Source of the DNA: Denitromonas ohlonensis
GTDB lineage: Bacteria > Pseudomonadota > Gammaproteobacteria > Burkholderiales > Rhodocyclaceae
Length of the DNA: 64,000 bases
Direction: 5' to 3'
Assembly (NCBI RefSeq): GCF_007625205.1
Contig: NZ_VMNI01000010.1
Span: forward strand, 124,001-188,000
The translations under genes and the position numbers were made by a program. Under the pieces are notes generated by a model. The model was not told the DNA's origin. It ran no database searches and saw only the letters and a program-made list of their open reading frames with translations. Shown piece after piece: positions 19,646 to 29,395 of the stretch (the first letter of the stretch is position 1; the number at the start of each line of letters is the position of its first letter).

Positions 19646-21163
19646 TCACCGAAGTCTATTTGAAACAGTTCCGGTTCCTTTCCCGCCGGCTTGGCCAGCT
19701 GGCCGCGTGGCATCTGAAAGCCCCTGAAGTGCCCCACCTGCCCGCACCCCAACCCACCCCAATGCGGCCACCCAAAACGTTGGCAGCACGATAAACATCG
19801 TCGCCATGACGAAGTTCAACAGCATGTCCCCGAACGCATTGTTCAGCCCGATCAGCGGATCGAAATTGCTGTGCGGCGTGTTTACGCCGAATCCCCAACC
19901 ATAGAGCGCATCGAGAATCGTGCTGTCGAGCCAGCGCGCGAGCTGGAACCAGAACTCCACGAAGAATAGCGCGAACTCCACGCAGCTCACCGCGATCAGG
20001 GACTTCAGCTCGTAGGTGCCGAACAGCAGCACCAGCGGAATGCAGATGACGAGCGCCATCTTGAGCAGCGACAGTACCATCGGCAGTGCCTGGCGCACCA
20101 CGTCCATGGCCGGGAAGAAACCCAGCGATCCAGCGGCCATGCCGAGGTCGCCGGCACCGCGCGTCACGATATTGGGCAGCGTCTTCTCGATCTGGCCACC
20201 ATAGTCGGCATAGACGGCGCCTTGGTTCATCTTCTGCTGCCGGGGCGCAACGACGGCGCGGATCACCGAGTCGTTGGCCTCGTTCTGCGACAGAAATCCC
20301 GCCCAGCGGCCGATGCGGGTCAGCAGATCGGGATCGACCTGGGCCAGCAGGCGCGCACGCAGCCCGCTGCTGCCGTCAGACCACCACTGTCGGCAGCTCG
20401 GATAGCCACCGCCACTGTCCACCTGGGCGAGCCCCGCATCGCGGGTCGCGTCATAGGGCCAGGCCGTGCGCGGCGTGCTCGAATGGTAGGTGTCGTAGAA
20501 GCCCGCCGTGTCGAGGAAGTAGCTCGAACCGATCCAGGTCACGTCGTTCAACTGATCGTCGGAGAGCGTCGGCCGGTTCATGAACAGCTTGGCGCGCGAC
20601 GGCCCGTAGCAGTCATGCACGAAGTCGCTGACCTCCTGTGCCAGCACCGGGTCGTCGATGCGGGTGGAATCGACGTCCATACGTATCTGCCGCAGGTCGG
20701 CCCCGCAGGGGATCGCCGCGACCGCGGCGCCGGTGACGGCCTTCGAGATGGCGTGCATGAAGAACCACCACACCGGCACCAGCGCGCTCTGGTTGTTGAG
20801 CGTGGTGTAGGCGTTGGACCAGCCCGTGTCCGCTGGTTGGGGCACGCTGACCTGGCACTGTGCGGAGCGCGTCGTGTCAAAGCGGATCGCGCTCAGGTCC
20901 ACCGGGATGAAGGGGATGCCGGCGAACATGATGACCATGATCGCCACCCATACGCGGTTCTCGATGCGCATCGAGGACAGCACGCCCTTGTTGCCCTCGT
21001 CTGCCCCCTCGGCCCGCGCCCGCAACCACTCCTGGATGACGATCGCGACGAAGGGCAAGGCGAACACGCCGCTGGCCACGAGGATGTTCCAGATGCCGTT
21101 GTTGACCACCCAGCCCACCAGGGTCAGGTAATACTCCAGATAGTCCGTCGTGTAGAGGGTCAT
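19646..21163 (-). CDS. traG: TraG-N-domain conjugal transfer membrane protein
   Basis: A 505-residue inner-membrane protein matching the TraG N-terminal domain family of ICE mating systems. Several membrane segments are seen: near 15-45 (VVNNGIWNILVASGVFALPFVAIVI), near 75-90, near 375-425 (LPMVLSLLKMALVICIPLVLLFG, then SCVEFALFFVEFW) and near 455-480. The middle is periplasmic, with Cys residues (CQVSV, IPCGADL, HDCYGPS, PSCRQWW). It likely works in mating-pair stabilisation or channel assembly. Last gene of the TIGR03757-03756-03755-DUF-TraG run. Confidence 0.85.
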   Translation of the reverse strand: MTLYTTDYLEYYLTLVGWVVNNGIWNILVASGVFALPFVAIVIQEWLRARAEGADEGNKGVLSSMRIENRVWVAIMVIMFAGIPFIPVDLSAIRFDTTRSAQCQVSVPQPADTGWSNAYTTLNNQSALVPVWWFFMHAISKAVTGAAVAAIPCGADLRQIRMDVDSTRIDDPVLAQEVSDFVHDCYGPSRAKLFMNRPTLSDDQLNDVTWIGSSYFLDTAGFYDTYHSSTPRTAWPYDATRDAGLAQVDSGGGYPSCRQWWSDGSSGLRARLLAQVDPDLLTRIGRWAGFLSQNEANDSVIRAVVAPRQQKMNQGAVYADYGGQIEKTLPNIVTRGAGDLGMAAGSLGFFPAMDVVRQALPMVLSLLKMALVICIPLVLLFGTYELKSLIAVSCVEFALFFVEFWFQLARWLDSTILDALYGWGFGVNTPHSNFDPLIGLNNAFGDMLLNFVMATMFIVLPTFWVAALGWVGVRAGGALQGLSDATRPAGQAGGKGTGTVSNRLR

Positions 21164-21178
21164 GACGACCTCCTCGTG

Positions 21179-21532
21179 TCAGCCGTTGCGCAGCCATTGG
21201 CTGCCTTCGAGCAACACGACAGTGACCACGGCCGCGATCTCGACCCGCAGCAAGCGTTGATGCGTCTCGGCCGTCGGCTCGCGTTGCCGCAGGCGCTGTC
21301 GCATCCACCACCAGCCAGAGGCCGTCGCCGCGTAGAGCACGAGGCGCCAGGCGAGGAAGTGGGTCGAGTGCGCGAGCAGCCAACGCTCCCAAGCATCGAT
21401 GCTGCCGACGACATGGATGCCGGTGACGTTTACGGTCACCGCAACGCCGCAGATCAGCAGCGCCCACAGCAGCGCAACGCCCAAGCGCCGACTGAGCAGC
21501 CGAGAAGGCCGCAACCAGGTCCGGCCGCTCAT
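21179..21532 (-). CDS. Small ICE membrane protein
   Basis: 117 residues with three to four hydrophobic segments (LGVALLWALLICGVAVTVNV, then FLAWRLVLYAATASGWWWM and VEIAAVVTVVLLEGSQW). It sits between the TIGR03755-type gene (4-base overlap, ATGA) and traG. A short membrane protein in this place is usual for this ICE family. Exact role unknown. Confidence 0.75.
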   Translation of the reverse strand: MSGRTWLRPSRLLSRRLGVALLWALLICGVAVTVNVTGIHVVGSIDAWERWLLAHSTHFLAWRLVLYAATASGWWWMRQRLRQREPTAETHQRLLRVEIAAVVTVVLLEGSQWLRNG

Positions 21533-22935
21533 GGCGTGCTCCGGGGCTTCTGCACTTCCTCGAGGCGGTCGCGCGTGGTGTCACCCTCGAAGATGCCGCG
21601 TGAACCAGCGGCGCGGGTGCTCTGACGTTGAACGATCGCCATCGCCGCGTTGCCAGCCAGCGTGCGTCGCAATTCGAGTTCGGTCTTGAGGTTGTTGATC
21701 TCTTGCTCCAGCGCGCCGTTTTCCTGGTCGACCGCCTTCACCGCCAGCTCGTTGGCCGCGACGTTCGGCTCCTTCTTGCCGGTGAGCAACGTGCGCTGCA
21801 ACAGCAGCGCCTTCTCCAGCACACTGGATAGTGCTGCCTCGGAGGCCAGGCGCTTGCCCAGCAGATCCTGGTCGGGCTCGTCGCGCAGGGCCTCGATCAC
21901 GCCGCGGGTGATCGGCAGCGAATTGCTCCCGGCCGCTTCGAGGTTCGCCACCGTCGTCGGCTTCGTGCCCGTCACCAGGTCCTGCAGCGCCTGCAGCTTG
22001 GTCTCGTACTCCTCCTGGATCACCGGCGTGAGGCCGACGCCGGGCGTGGTCTGAGTCTTGGTGCAGCTATCGCAGGTGCGCTGCTCGCGTTCGCCCAGCA
22101 CGCGGGTCGCGAAATCCGCAGCCGCCTGCGGTGAAGTCCAGGTCTGGCAGGTCAGCCGGTTGCCGCAGGACGCACGCGGGATCGACGAGGTGTCGGTCAC
22201 GCTGCGTCCGTTAAGCAGGTTGTAGCCCGCGCGGGTCACATCGCCCACCACCTTGATCGCGCTCTGGCCCGCGCCCCCCGCATTGCTGCCCCCGACCCAG
22301 GGCACGCCGTTGTTGCCCTTGTTCGACTCGGCCTGCTCCACCGCCGAGACCGCGTCGCCGTTGGTCGCGACCGAATCCCGCAGCGACATTCCCTCGGCAA
22401 GCTGATCCCAGCCGGTCTGGCCGCCGGCCATGTCGGCCATCCGGTTGGCGATGGCCCGGCAACTCATCTTCGACCGGTCGAAATCCAGGCGGGCCTGCAG
22501 CACGCCGTTGGTGAGCAGGTTATAGAGACCCGGGTCGGCGCGCTGGATGATCAGCGCCGGCAGCGATGCCACCGCGCTGGTGGCGTTCTGGATCACCGAG
22601 GACATGATCTGCTGGAAGCCATTGGTGATCCCGTTCAACTGGTTCTGCAGGGTGGTCGTGATGCTCATGTCACCGCAGATCAGGTTGCTGTTCCAGCCGA
22701 CGCCCACGCCAATGCTCTGCATGTTCCCGGCGCCGCCCATGGACACGGCCCGACCGCCGCCGATGCTGTAGAGCACGTCGTCGCCGATGACGCTGCCGCT
22801 CACGCTGACACTACTGGGGGCGATGCGGGTCTGCGCCCACGCCACGCTGCTCGCAGCCGCCACGGCACAGGCGAGGACGACAGCCCGGGCATGGGGCAGG
22901 GTGCTGCGGATGAGAAGGGAGATGGAAGTGCTCAT
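21529..22935 (-). CDS. Integrating conjugative element protein, TIGR03755 (PFL_4711) type
   Basis: A 468-residue exported protein (signal peptide to about 33, SSVAWAQ). It has an N-terminal Gly-rich part, then an alpha-helical region with Cys pairs (CGDMS, MSCRAI, RASCGNRLTCQTW, RTCDSCTK) and a C-terminal coiled coil (AVDQENGALEQEINNLKTELELRRTL). This matches the TraH-like periplasmic component of ICE mating apparatus. Start at the ATG at 22935. It is followed by overlapping genes in the same direction, so one transcript with its neighbours is likely. Confidence 0.85.
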   Translation of the reverse strand: MSTSISLLIRSTLPHARAVVLACAVAAASSVAWAQTRIAPSSVSVSGSVIGDDVLYSIGGGRAVSMGGAGNMQSIGVGVGWNSNLICGDMSITTTLQNQLNGITNGFQQIMSSVIQNATSAVASLPALIIQRADPGLYNLLTNGVLQARLDFDRSKMSCRAIANRMADMAGGQTGWDQLAEGMSLRDSVATNGDAVSAVEQAESNKGNNGVPWVGGSNAGGAGQSAIKVVGDVTRAGYNLLNGRSVTDTSSIPRASCGNRLTCQTWTSPQAAADFATRVLGEREQRTCDSCTKTQTTPGVGLTPVIQEEYETKLQALQDLVTGTKPTTVANLEAAGSNSLPITRGVIEALRDEPDQDLLGKRLASEAALSSVLEKALLLQRTLLTGKKEPNVAANELAVKAVDQENGALEQEINNLKTELELRRTLAGNAAMAIVQRQSTRAAGSRGIFEGDTTRDRLEEVQKPRSTP

Positions 22936-22945
22936 CGCAGACTCC

Positions 22946-23896
22946 TTACGGGAAATCAACGCTGCCGAGGAAGATCTGCCCCTTGCGCTCACAGCAGGCA
23001 TAGGGCCGCCACAAGGCCCAGGCGTAATCGCCCTGCTCGGCCTGTTCGCGCGTGTCGCTGTGTGGAAAGACCGCGCAGGTGTTGGCGAGGGTCGGTGTCA
23101 GCTCCTGCCACTTGCCGGTAGAGGCGTCGCTCTCCTTCAGGGCGCCTGCGGGCCAGTACCCATCCTTGGCGTCCGCCAGCAGCGACTGGTAGACGTGCGC
23201 TTGATTACTGCGCGTCACGATATCGCCCGCCCGCTGCGCGACCACGGCAGCGCTCATGTAGTCATCGCTCTGGTGCAGGAAGCCGCCCCGCGGATAGACG
23301 TTGCCCCACAGGTTGGCGCCAGCGCGGCTACCGATTTCACGCATGCCGGGGGTCCGCGCCTCAGGGTAGTACTTCTCGGGAATGTTGTTTCGCCAGGCCA
23401 GCGTGTCGAGCGTGCTCAGCAGGTACGGCATGAAGGCCGTGCCCGCGCCTTCGCAGGCATAGCCGGTGCGGCTGGCGAACTGGCTCAACACGTAGCCGCC
23501 CGGATGGCCAATCACGTCCGCGTTCTTGAACTTCGCCAAGTTGTTCTCGTTGTCGTGGTTGGTGGTGCCGTCGCCGCCCGCCTGAGCCGAGTCGTTCGGG
23601 GGGCTCATCGCACGCACGTCCGTCCACGGGTTCTCGCCGGTATTCGAATAGCTCGAGACCACCGCATCCGGGATGTAGTGGCGCACTTTCACCGAGGTGC
23701 GCACCGAGCAACTCGTCCACGTGCAGTGCAGCCAGTAGCAGATGCCGACCACACGGTATTCCAGGCAGTCCACGGACAGGACGGACGAGGTGATGGTGGC
23801 GGTGTTCAGGGCGAAGGCCGATGCCGCGCCACTGAACAGCACGGCGGCCACGGCTGACCGCACGCGCCGTGTCGGCGGAGTCAGCAGGCAGCTCAT
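22946..23896 (-). CDS. Integrating conjugative element protein, TIGR03756 (PFL_4710, TraU-like)
   Basis: A 316-residue exported, Cys-rich protein. After the signal peptide (to about 29), it reads CLEYRVVGICYWLHCTWTSC and VRHYIPDAVVSSYSNTGENPWTD, the hallmark of TraU-like proteins. Near the end are YWPAGALKESDASTGKWQELTPTLANTC and YACCERKGQIFLG. It is a periplasmic mating-pair assembly factor by family. It overlaps TIGR03757 by 4 bases and precedes TIGR03755 by 10 bases. Confidence 0.88.
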   Translation of the reverse strand: MSCLLTPPTRRVRSAVAAVLFSGAASAFALNTATITSSVLSVDCLEYRVVGICYWLHCTWTSCSVRTSVKVRHYIPDAVVSSYSNTGENPWTDVRAMSPPNDSAQAGGDGTTNHDNENNLAKFKNADVIGHPGGYVLSQFASRTGYACEGAGTAFMPYLLSTLDTLAWRNNIPEKYYPEARTPGMREIGSRAGANLWGNVYPRGGFLHQSDDYMSAAVVAQRAGDIVTRSNQAHVYQSLLADAKDGYWPAGALKESDASTGKWQELTPTLANTCAVFPHSDTREQAEQGDYAWALWRPYACCERKGQIFLGSVDFP

Positions 23897-24348
23897 GGCT
23901 GGCCGCTCCGATAGGCATCGATACGGGCCACGGCACGCGCCACGTCAGGTTCGCCATAGACCACGTAGCGCCGGTCGACCACGACAGCCGGAATCTTGGC
24001 GATACCCAAGCTCCAGGCATCGGCCACGCCCTGGTAGGCACGCCTCATCCGGCGCTGCAAATCGCCTTGGCCGCCGCTCAGCCGCTGGCGTGCGAGGGCT
24101 GTGGCCTGGCCGGGATCGGTAGGCAGTCCTGCGGAAAGTTCAGCTTCTATGCGTGCGGGCTGGTCCAACTCGATGATCCGCTCGCCGCCCATGGGCTTGA
24201 CTGGGTGATGGCTGTCGGTGACGACGAGGACATCGGCGGCGAAGGCGCCAGCGCTGAGTGCGGTCAGCACAGCAGTCGTTGCGGTGGCAATGCAGGGGGC
24301 CGGCCATCCCGGCAAGGATATGGAAAGGAAGTCCGGCATGTCGGGCAC
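23893..24348 (-). CDS. Integrating conjugative element protein, TIGR03757 (PFL_4709, DUF1525)
   Basis: 151 residues with an N-terminal signal segment and a thioredoxin-like TrbC/DUF1525 fold: ADVLVVTDSHHPVKPMGGERIIELDQP, ARQRLSGGQGDLQRRMRRAYQGVADAWSLGIAKIPAVVVDRRYVVYGEPDVARAVARID. It is the first gene of this conjugation block. In other elements of this family it follows close behind the TraC gene; here 19 kb of cargo lie between. Confidence 0.87.
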   Translation of the reverse strand: MPDMPDFLSISLPGWPAPCIATATTAVLTALSAGAFAADVLVVTDSHHPVKPMGGERIIELDQPARIEAELSAGLPTDPGQATALARQRLSGGQGDLQRRMRRAYQGVADAWSLGIAKIPAVVVDRRYVVYGEPDVARAVARIDAYRSGQP

Positions 24349-24920
24349 CTTGGGCGTTGATCAGGGGCGTAGTCAAACCCCGCAGGCTCCATCAAATCGA
24401 CAAACAAAGCGTTCCGCGCGTGTACCGATTACTGCGTTCGTCCCCGGATAAAAATGCGGTTCGATGCGTTGTGAGGTTGGATACCCGCATTCAACCAAAC
24501 TTCGAAACAGACTGATTTGTGCAATACAGCGTTGGGAGGCGAAATGCCAATGAACGTACGAAGCTTGGAACAGCCATCCATCATCACGATGGCCCTGCGG
24601 CAGGTTCCCGCACGGAGCGGACGCGCAGTGCGCGGAAGCGGCAGGTTCATGGTCGGACCGGTCCGCGAGGGTAGGAGGGCGCCGGTCAGCCATCTGCTCT
24701 CATTGGCGGGCCTCAGGAATCGGCGAACTGAACGTCGGCAGCCACCGAGACAGCTGACGTTCGCACGACATGGCGATTTCCCGAATTTTGGCCGTAGCCC
24801 AAGCCGAATCGGGCCTCAAGACAGGGGCAAATTGTCGCTGGCACGAATACCATGCGAACATATTGCAGCACCGTCCGCTGCCGACGGTTTCTTATCGCGT
24901 CCCCCGCTTTTGAGGCCCAC
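24349..24920. other. 570-base gap between conjugation block and defence cargo
   Basis: A divergent spacer. One frame from an ATG at 24544, preceded by GGGAGG, runs to a stop overlapping the next gene start (ATGA at 24921), but most of its protein is Arg/Pro-rich and does not look coding, so I do not call it a gene. The minus-strand frames are no better. Upstream signals of both flanking genes should lie here; I see no clear promoter consensus. Confidence 0.5.
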
Positions 24921-26039
24921 ATGAAAATCTTCATCAGCTCACTGATCACCGGCTATGAACCGCTACGCGCGGCCGCGCGCTCGGCGGTAGAGGTGCTGAG
25001 GCATGAGCCCGTCATGGCGGAGGATTTTGGCGCCCGCCCCACGTCCCCGCAGGTTGCGTGCCTTCAAGGCCTGCGAGATTCCGACGTGGTCGTGTTGATT
25101 CTTTGCGATCGTTATGGCTACGTTCAGGGTAGGTCCGGAGTGTCGCCAACCCACGAGGAATATTTGGAGGTACGAGGAAAGAAGCCAATCTTGATGTTCG
25201 TTCAGGAGGGTGTGGAGTACGACGAGCAGCAGGCGCAGTTCGTGTCGGAGGCGCAATCTTGGCAGCAGGGGCACTTCCGGGCTGGCTTCAAAACTGCTGA
25301 CGAGTTGAAAGACCTCGTCACCCGCGCCATACACGACTACCAACTCGCTAACGCGGCTGGCCCTTTCGACACCGCAGCGCTATTGAAGGCGGCCGCCGAT
25401 CTTCTGCCGAAGGCACACCGAATTAGCCATTCAGGCTCGCCGATGCTGCACGTAGCGATTGTCGGTGGCCCCTCACAACGCATCCTGCGGCCGGCGGAGC
25501 TAGAGGCGACTGCCCTAGCCGAGAGCCTGCATCAGCAGGCGTTGTTTGGCGCCCCCAGACTGTTCACGCCATCAAAAGGGATCAACTTCGGCATCGAAGG
25601 CTCAGCGCTATTTCTGGAGCAGGAATACGGCGCGAGGATTCAGGTCGACGAGTGCGGCTCCCTCTTGCTGCGGCTCCCGCTGGAGCATTCCGAGAATGGG
25701 CGCCGCCAGAACTTTGGGATGTTCGCTCTAATTGAGGAGGATGTCGTTCGAGAGCTCGGCTCGGCCATCGCGTACGCCGCATCGACGCTAGATCGCATCG
25801 ATTCGACCCAGCGCCTCACACACATCGCGCTGGCAGCATGCATCGAGGCGAGCGACCACCTTGGGTGGCGGACGCAAGCCGAGCAAGACGCCAGCCCAAA
25901 CTCGGGTGCCATGAGGATGGGCGGGGTGCAGGAACAGTCAGCCACACAGGTCGATCGGCCGCGTGCCGCGTTGCGGTTCGAAGCACATACCTTGGCCGAG
26001 GATTTGATGGTTCCACTCCGGCGTCAGTGGAAGAATTGA
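24921..26039 (+). CDS. DUF4062-domain protein, probable defence gene
   Basis: A 372-residue protein. The N-terminal 120 residues form a DUF4062 domain: MKIFISSLITGYEPLRAAAR, VMAEDFGARPTSPQVACLQGLRDSDVVVLILCDRYGY, SPTHEEYLEVRGKKPILMFVQEGV. The middle and C-terminal 220 residues (from LLPKAHRIS) are not recognised; they show mixed alpha/beta character and no enzyme motif. DUF4062 is often fused to NTPase or effector domains in defence genes. First gene of the cargo. The ATG at 24921 has GAGG close by. Confidence 0.65.
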   Translation: MKIFISSLITGYEPLRAAARSAVEVLRHEPVMAEDFGARPTSPQVACLQGLRDSDVVVLILCDRYGYVQGRSGVSPTHEEYLEVRGKKPILMFVQEGVEYDEQQAQFVSEAQSWQQGHFRAGFKTADELKDLVTRAIHDYQLANAAGPFDTAALLKAAADLLPKAHRISHSGSPMLHVAIVGGPSQRILRPAELEATALAESLHQQALFGAPRLFTPSKGINFGIEGSALFLEQEYGARIQVDECGSLLLRLPLEHSENGRRQNFGMFALIEEDVVRELGSAIAYAASTLDRIDSTQRLTHIALAACIEASDHLGWRTQAEQDASPNSGAMRMGGVQEQSATQVDRPRAALRFEAHTLAEDLMVPLRRQWKN

Positions 26040-26332
26040 CCTCGCTCAAGTTTATGGCCGCACAGCTCGCCCATCGCCGGCAACCGATCTGACCTGCAAC
26101 AATAGGGGGTCACTGTTCTACGTCCAGCGCTGCATCGCCGTGGGCAGGTGGCGCCCTGCTCACCTGTAAGGAAAAGTGCTTTTCTGAGCTCTTCAGCGCG
26201 ACGCCTGCCTCTTGCTTCGATGTTCGGCCACATCTTCCGTTGTGCCTACCCTCGATAGCGTGCCTATGGGCACAGGTAACGGCCGCCCAGTCTGCGATAA
26301 TCCGGCGCACATCATGACACCGGACATTCGTC

Positions 26333-27829
26333 TTGCAGCATTCAACGATTACGCTCGCCCAGCTTGAATCACACCTTTGGGAGTCGGCAAACATCCTGCG
26401 CGGCCCGGTGGATGCCGCAGACTTCAAGACCTACATCTTCCCGCTGCTGTTTTTTAAGCGCATCTGCGACGTCTGGGACGAGGAATATCAGGAAATCGTC
26501 GACGAGACCGGCGATGAACAACTGGCCTGGTTTCCGGAATCGCATCGCTTCCAGATCCCTGATGACTGCCACTGGAACGACGTCCGCACCAAGGCGAGCA
26601 ACGTCGGTGCCGCGCTCCAGCGGGCCATGCGCGAGATCGAAAAGGCCAACCCGGAAACCCTGTATGGCGTGTTCGGCGACGCGCAGTGGTCGAACAAGGA
26701 GCGGCTGTCTGATGCCTTGCTCAAGGACCTGATCGAGCACTTCTCCAAGCTGCCGTTTGGCAACAAGAACGTCGATTCGGACCTGGTCGGTGACGCCTAC
26801 GAATACCTGATCAAGAAGTTCGCCGACGCCACCAACAAGAAGGCCGGCGAGTTCTATACCCCGCGCAGCGTGGTGCGGCTGATGATCGACATGCTCGACC
26901 CGAAGGAAGCCGAAACCATCTACGACCCGGCCTGCGGTACCGGCGGCATGTTGCTGGCCGCCGTGCAACACGTCAAAGAGATGCACGGCGACGTCAAGCG
27001 CCTGTGGGGCAAGGTGTACGGCCAGGAAAAGAACCTCACCACCTCCTCCATCGCGAGGATGAACCTTTTCCTCCACGGCATTGAGGACTTTCAGGTGGTG
27101 CGTGGCGACACCCTGCGCAACCCGGCTTTCTTCGACGTTGACCGCTTGGCCGTCTTTGACTGCGTGATCGCCAATCCGCCGTTCTCGCTGGAAAAGTGGG
27201 GCGAAGACCTGTGGTTGAACGATCCCTTCGGCCGCAACTTTGCCGGACTGCCGCCATCATCGAGCGGCGACTTTGCCTGGGTGCAGCACATGGTCAAGTC
27301 GATGGCTGACGTAACCGGCCGGATGGCCGTAGTACTACCCCAAGGGGCACTGTTCCGCAAAGGGGTGGAAGGCAGCATCCGCCAGAAACTGCTGGAGATG
27401 GATCTGGTCGAGGCCGTGATCGGGCTCGCACCCAATCTGTTCTATGGCACTGGCCTTGCCGCGTGCATCCTGGTCCTGCGAAAACGCAAACCGGCCACGC
27501 GCAAAAAGAAGGTGCTGATCGCCGATGCCTCACGACTGTTCCGCCGGGGCCGCGCGCAAAACTACCTGGAGCCCGAGCACGCCGCCGACATCCTCGGCTG
27601 GTATCGCGGTTTCACCGATGTGCAGGACACGGTCCAGGTGGTCACCCTCGACGAGATCAAAGCTGAAGACTGGACGCTGAACATCTCGCGCTACGTCCTC
27701 CCGCCGCTGCAAGAAGACATCCCGCCCCTGCCCGAAGCCATCGCAGCGTTCAAGGATGCCCTCACCCGCTGTCGCGAGGCCGAAGATCGGCTTGCGCAGG
27801 TTATGACTGAAGGGGGATGGCTGCAATGA
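26333..27829 (+). CDS. hsdM: Type I restriction-modification DNA methyltransferase subunit HsdM (first copy)
   Basis: A 498-residue N6-adenine methyltransferase subunit. The HsdM_N region (LESHLWESANILRGPVDAADFKTYIFPLLFFKRICDVWDEEY) is followed by SAM motif I YDPACGTGGMLL (about 196-207) and catalytic motif IV ANPPFSLEKWG (about 280-290). The likely start is TTG at 26333, since no in-frame ATG precedes the conserved N-terminus; a GATAAT box lies at 26296-26301. It overlaps the second hsdM by 4 bases. Both catalytic motifs are intact. Confidence 0.93.
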   Translation: MQHSTITLAQLESHLWESANILRGPVDAADFKTYIFPLLFFKRICDVWDEEYQEIVDETGDEQLAWFPESHRFQIPDDCHWNDVRTKASNVGAALQRAMREIEKANPETLYGVFGDAQWSNKERLSDALLKDLIEHFSKLPFGNKNVDSDLVGDAYEYLIKKFADATNKKAGEFYTPRSVVRLMIDMLDPKEAETIYDPACGTGGMLLAAVQHVKEMHGDVKRLWGKVYGQEKNLTTSSIARMNLFLHGIEDFQVVRGDTLRNPAFFDVDRLAVFDCVIANPPFSLEKWGEDLWLNDPFGRNFAGLPPSSSGDFAWVQHMVKSMADVTGRMAVVLPQGALFRKGVEGSIRQKLLEMDLVEAVIGLAPNLFYGTGLAACILVLRKRKPATRKKKVLIADASRLFRRGRAQNYLEPEHAADILGWYRGFTDVQDTVQVVTLDEIKAEDWTLNISRYVLPPLQEDIPPLPEAIAAFKDALTRCREAEDRLAQVMTEGGWLQ

Positions 27830-29385
27830 GGCCCCCAAGCAGACGCATCAGCCAGCAAGAGCTGGAAAGCTACCTCTGGGGCGCCGCCGTGCTGCTACGC
27901 GGCCTCATCGACGCGGGTGACTACAAGCAGTTCATCTTCCCCCTGCTGTTCTACAAGCGCGTGTCGGATGTGTGGGAAGAGGAATACCAGACTGCACTGG
28001 CCAACTCAAATGGCGACCTGTCCTATGCCCAGTTCGCCGAGAACCATCGTTTTCAGATCCCTGAAGGTGCGCACTGGAACGATGTGCGCCAGTCTCCGAA
28101 AAACGTTGGCGCCGCCATCCAAAAAGCCATGCGCGCGATCGAGACCGCCAACCCCGATCTGCTCGACGGCATCTTCGGCGACGCGCCGTGGACCAACCGC
28201 GAGCGTTTGCCGGATGAAACGCTGAAAAACCTCATTGAGCACTTCTCCACCCAGACGCTGTCGGTGGCCAACGTACCCGAGGACGAGCTCGGCAATGCCT
28301 ACGAATACCTGATCAAGAAGTTCGCGGACGATTCCGGGCACACGGCGGCCGAGTTCTACACCAATCGCACCGTCGTCCACCTGATGACGCAACTGCTGGC
28401 CCCGCAGGCTGGCGAGTCGATCTACGACCCCACCTGCGGCACCGGCGGCATGCTGATCTCGGCGTTGGACGAGGTGAAGCGCTCGGGCGGCGAGCACCGC
28501 ACGCTCAAGCTGTACGGACAGGAACGCAACCTCATCACCTCATCCATCGCCCGCATGAATCTGTTCCTGCACGGCGTGGAGGACTTCGAGATCATCCGAG
28601 GCGACACCCTGGCCGACCCCAAGCACATCGAGGGCGACCGCCTGCGCCAGTTTGACGTAATCCTGGCCAACCCGCCGTACTCCATCAAGCAGTGGAACCG
28701 CGAAGCCTGGGCGCAGGACAAATGGGGCCGCAATCATCTGGGCACGCCGCCGCAGGGCCGCGCTGACTACGCCTTCCAGCAACACATCCTGACCAGCCTA
28801 ACATCCAAGGGCCGCTGCGCCGTGCTGTGGCCTCATGGCGTGCTGTTCCGCAATGAAGAGCAAGCCATGCGCGCCAGGATGATCGAGCAGGACTGGGTGG
28901 AGGCCGTGATCGGTCTCGGCCCCAACCTGTTTTACAACTCCCCAATGGAGTCGTGCATCGTCATCTGCAACCGCAAGAAGGCGGCTGCCCGGAAAGACAA
29001 GGTGCTCTTCATTGACGCGGTGAACGACGTAACCCGCGAACGAGCACAAAGTTTCCTCAAACCCGAACACCAGCAGCGCATCCTCGGCGCTTTCAAAGGC
29101 TTCGCCGATGAACCGGGGTTCGCCAGGATGGCAACGCTCGCCGAGCTTCAGAAGAACGCCGGAAACCTCTCGATTCCGCTTTATGTGAAACGAAGACCCG
29201 CCGGCGCTTCAACTGCCGACGATGGCACACATCCCGATGACCTTGCCGAAGCATGGGCCGCATGGGAAGAGCATGGGCGAGACTTCTGGCAGCAGATGGA
29301 TTCCCTGGTCGAGACGCTGGACGCGCTCGAGCAATCAGGTAGCGAGCCTGAAGGGGATCTCTCTCGCGCTTCGACCATTTCCTGA
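27826..29385 (+). CDS. hsdM: Type I restriction-modification DNA methyltransferase subunit HsdM (second copy)
   Basis: 519 residues, with the same architecture as the gene before it but clearly diverged: LWGAAVLLRGLIDAGDYKQFIFPLLFYKRVSDVWEEEY, motif I YDPTCGTGGMLI (about 199-210), motif IV ANPPYSIKQWN (about 280-290), and a longer acidic C-terminus. The ATG lies in the ATGA overlap with the first copy. Two different, apparently active M subunits with one S gene is unusual. They might form a mixed M1M2S methylase, or one may serve a second specificity. Confidence 0.93.
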   Translation: MRPPSRRISQQELESYLWGAAVLLRGLIDAGDYKQFIFPLLFYKRVSDVWEEEYQTALANSNGDLSYAQFAENHRFQIPEGAHWNDVRQSPKNVGAAIQKAMRAIETANPDLLDGIFGDAPWTNRERLPDETLKNLIEHFSTQTLSVANVPEDELGNAYEYLIKKFADDSGHTAAEFYTNRTVVHLMTQLLAPQAGESIYDPTCGTGGMLISALDEVKRSGGEHRTLKLYGQERNLITSSIARMNLFLHGVEDFEIIRGDTLADPKHIEGDRLRQFDVILANPPYSIKQWNREAWAQDKWGRNHLGTPPQGRADYAFQQHILTSLTSKGRCAVLWPHGVLFRNEEQAMRARMIEQDWVEAVIGLGPNLFYNSPMESCIVICNRKKAAARKDKVLFIDAVNDVTRERAQSFLKPEHQQRILGAFKGFADEPGFARMATLAELQKNAGNLSIPLYVKRRPAGASTADDGTHPDDLAEAWAAWEEHGRDFWQQMDSLVETLDALEQSGSEPEGDLSRASTIS

Positions 29386-29395
29386 GGTCCCGGCC

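Noticed and set aside
24544-24924. Small gene overlapping the DUF4062 start
   Set aside because: It has a good SD and an ATGA overlap, but the protein is Arg/Pro-rich and patternless; I keep it only as a possibility.
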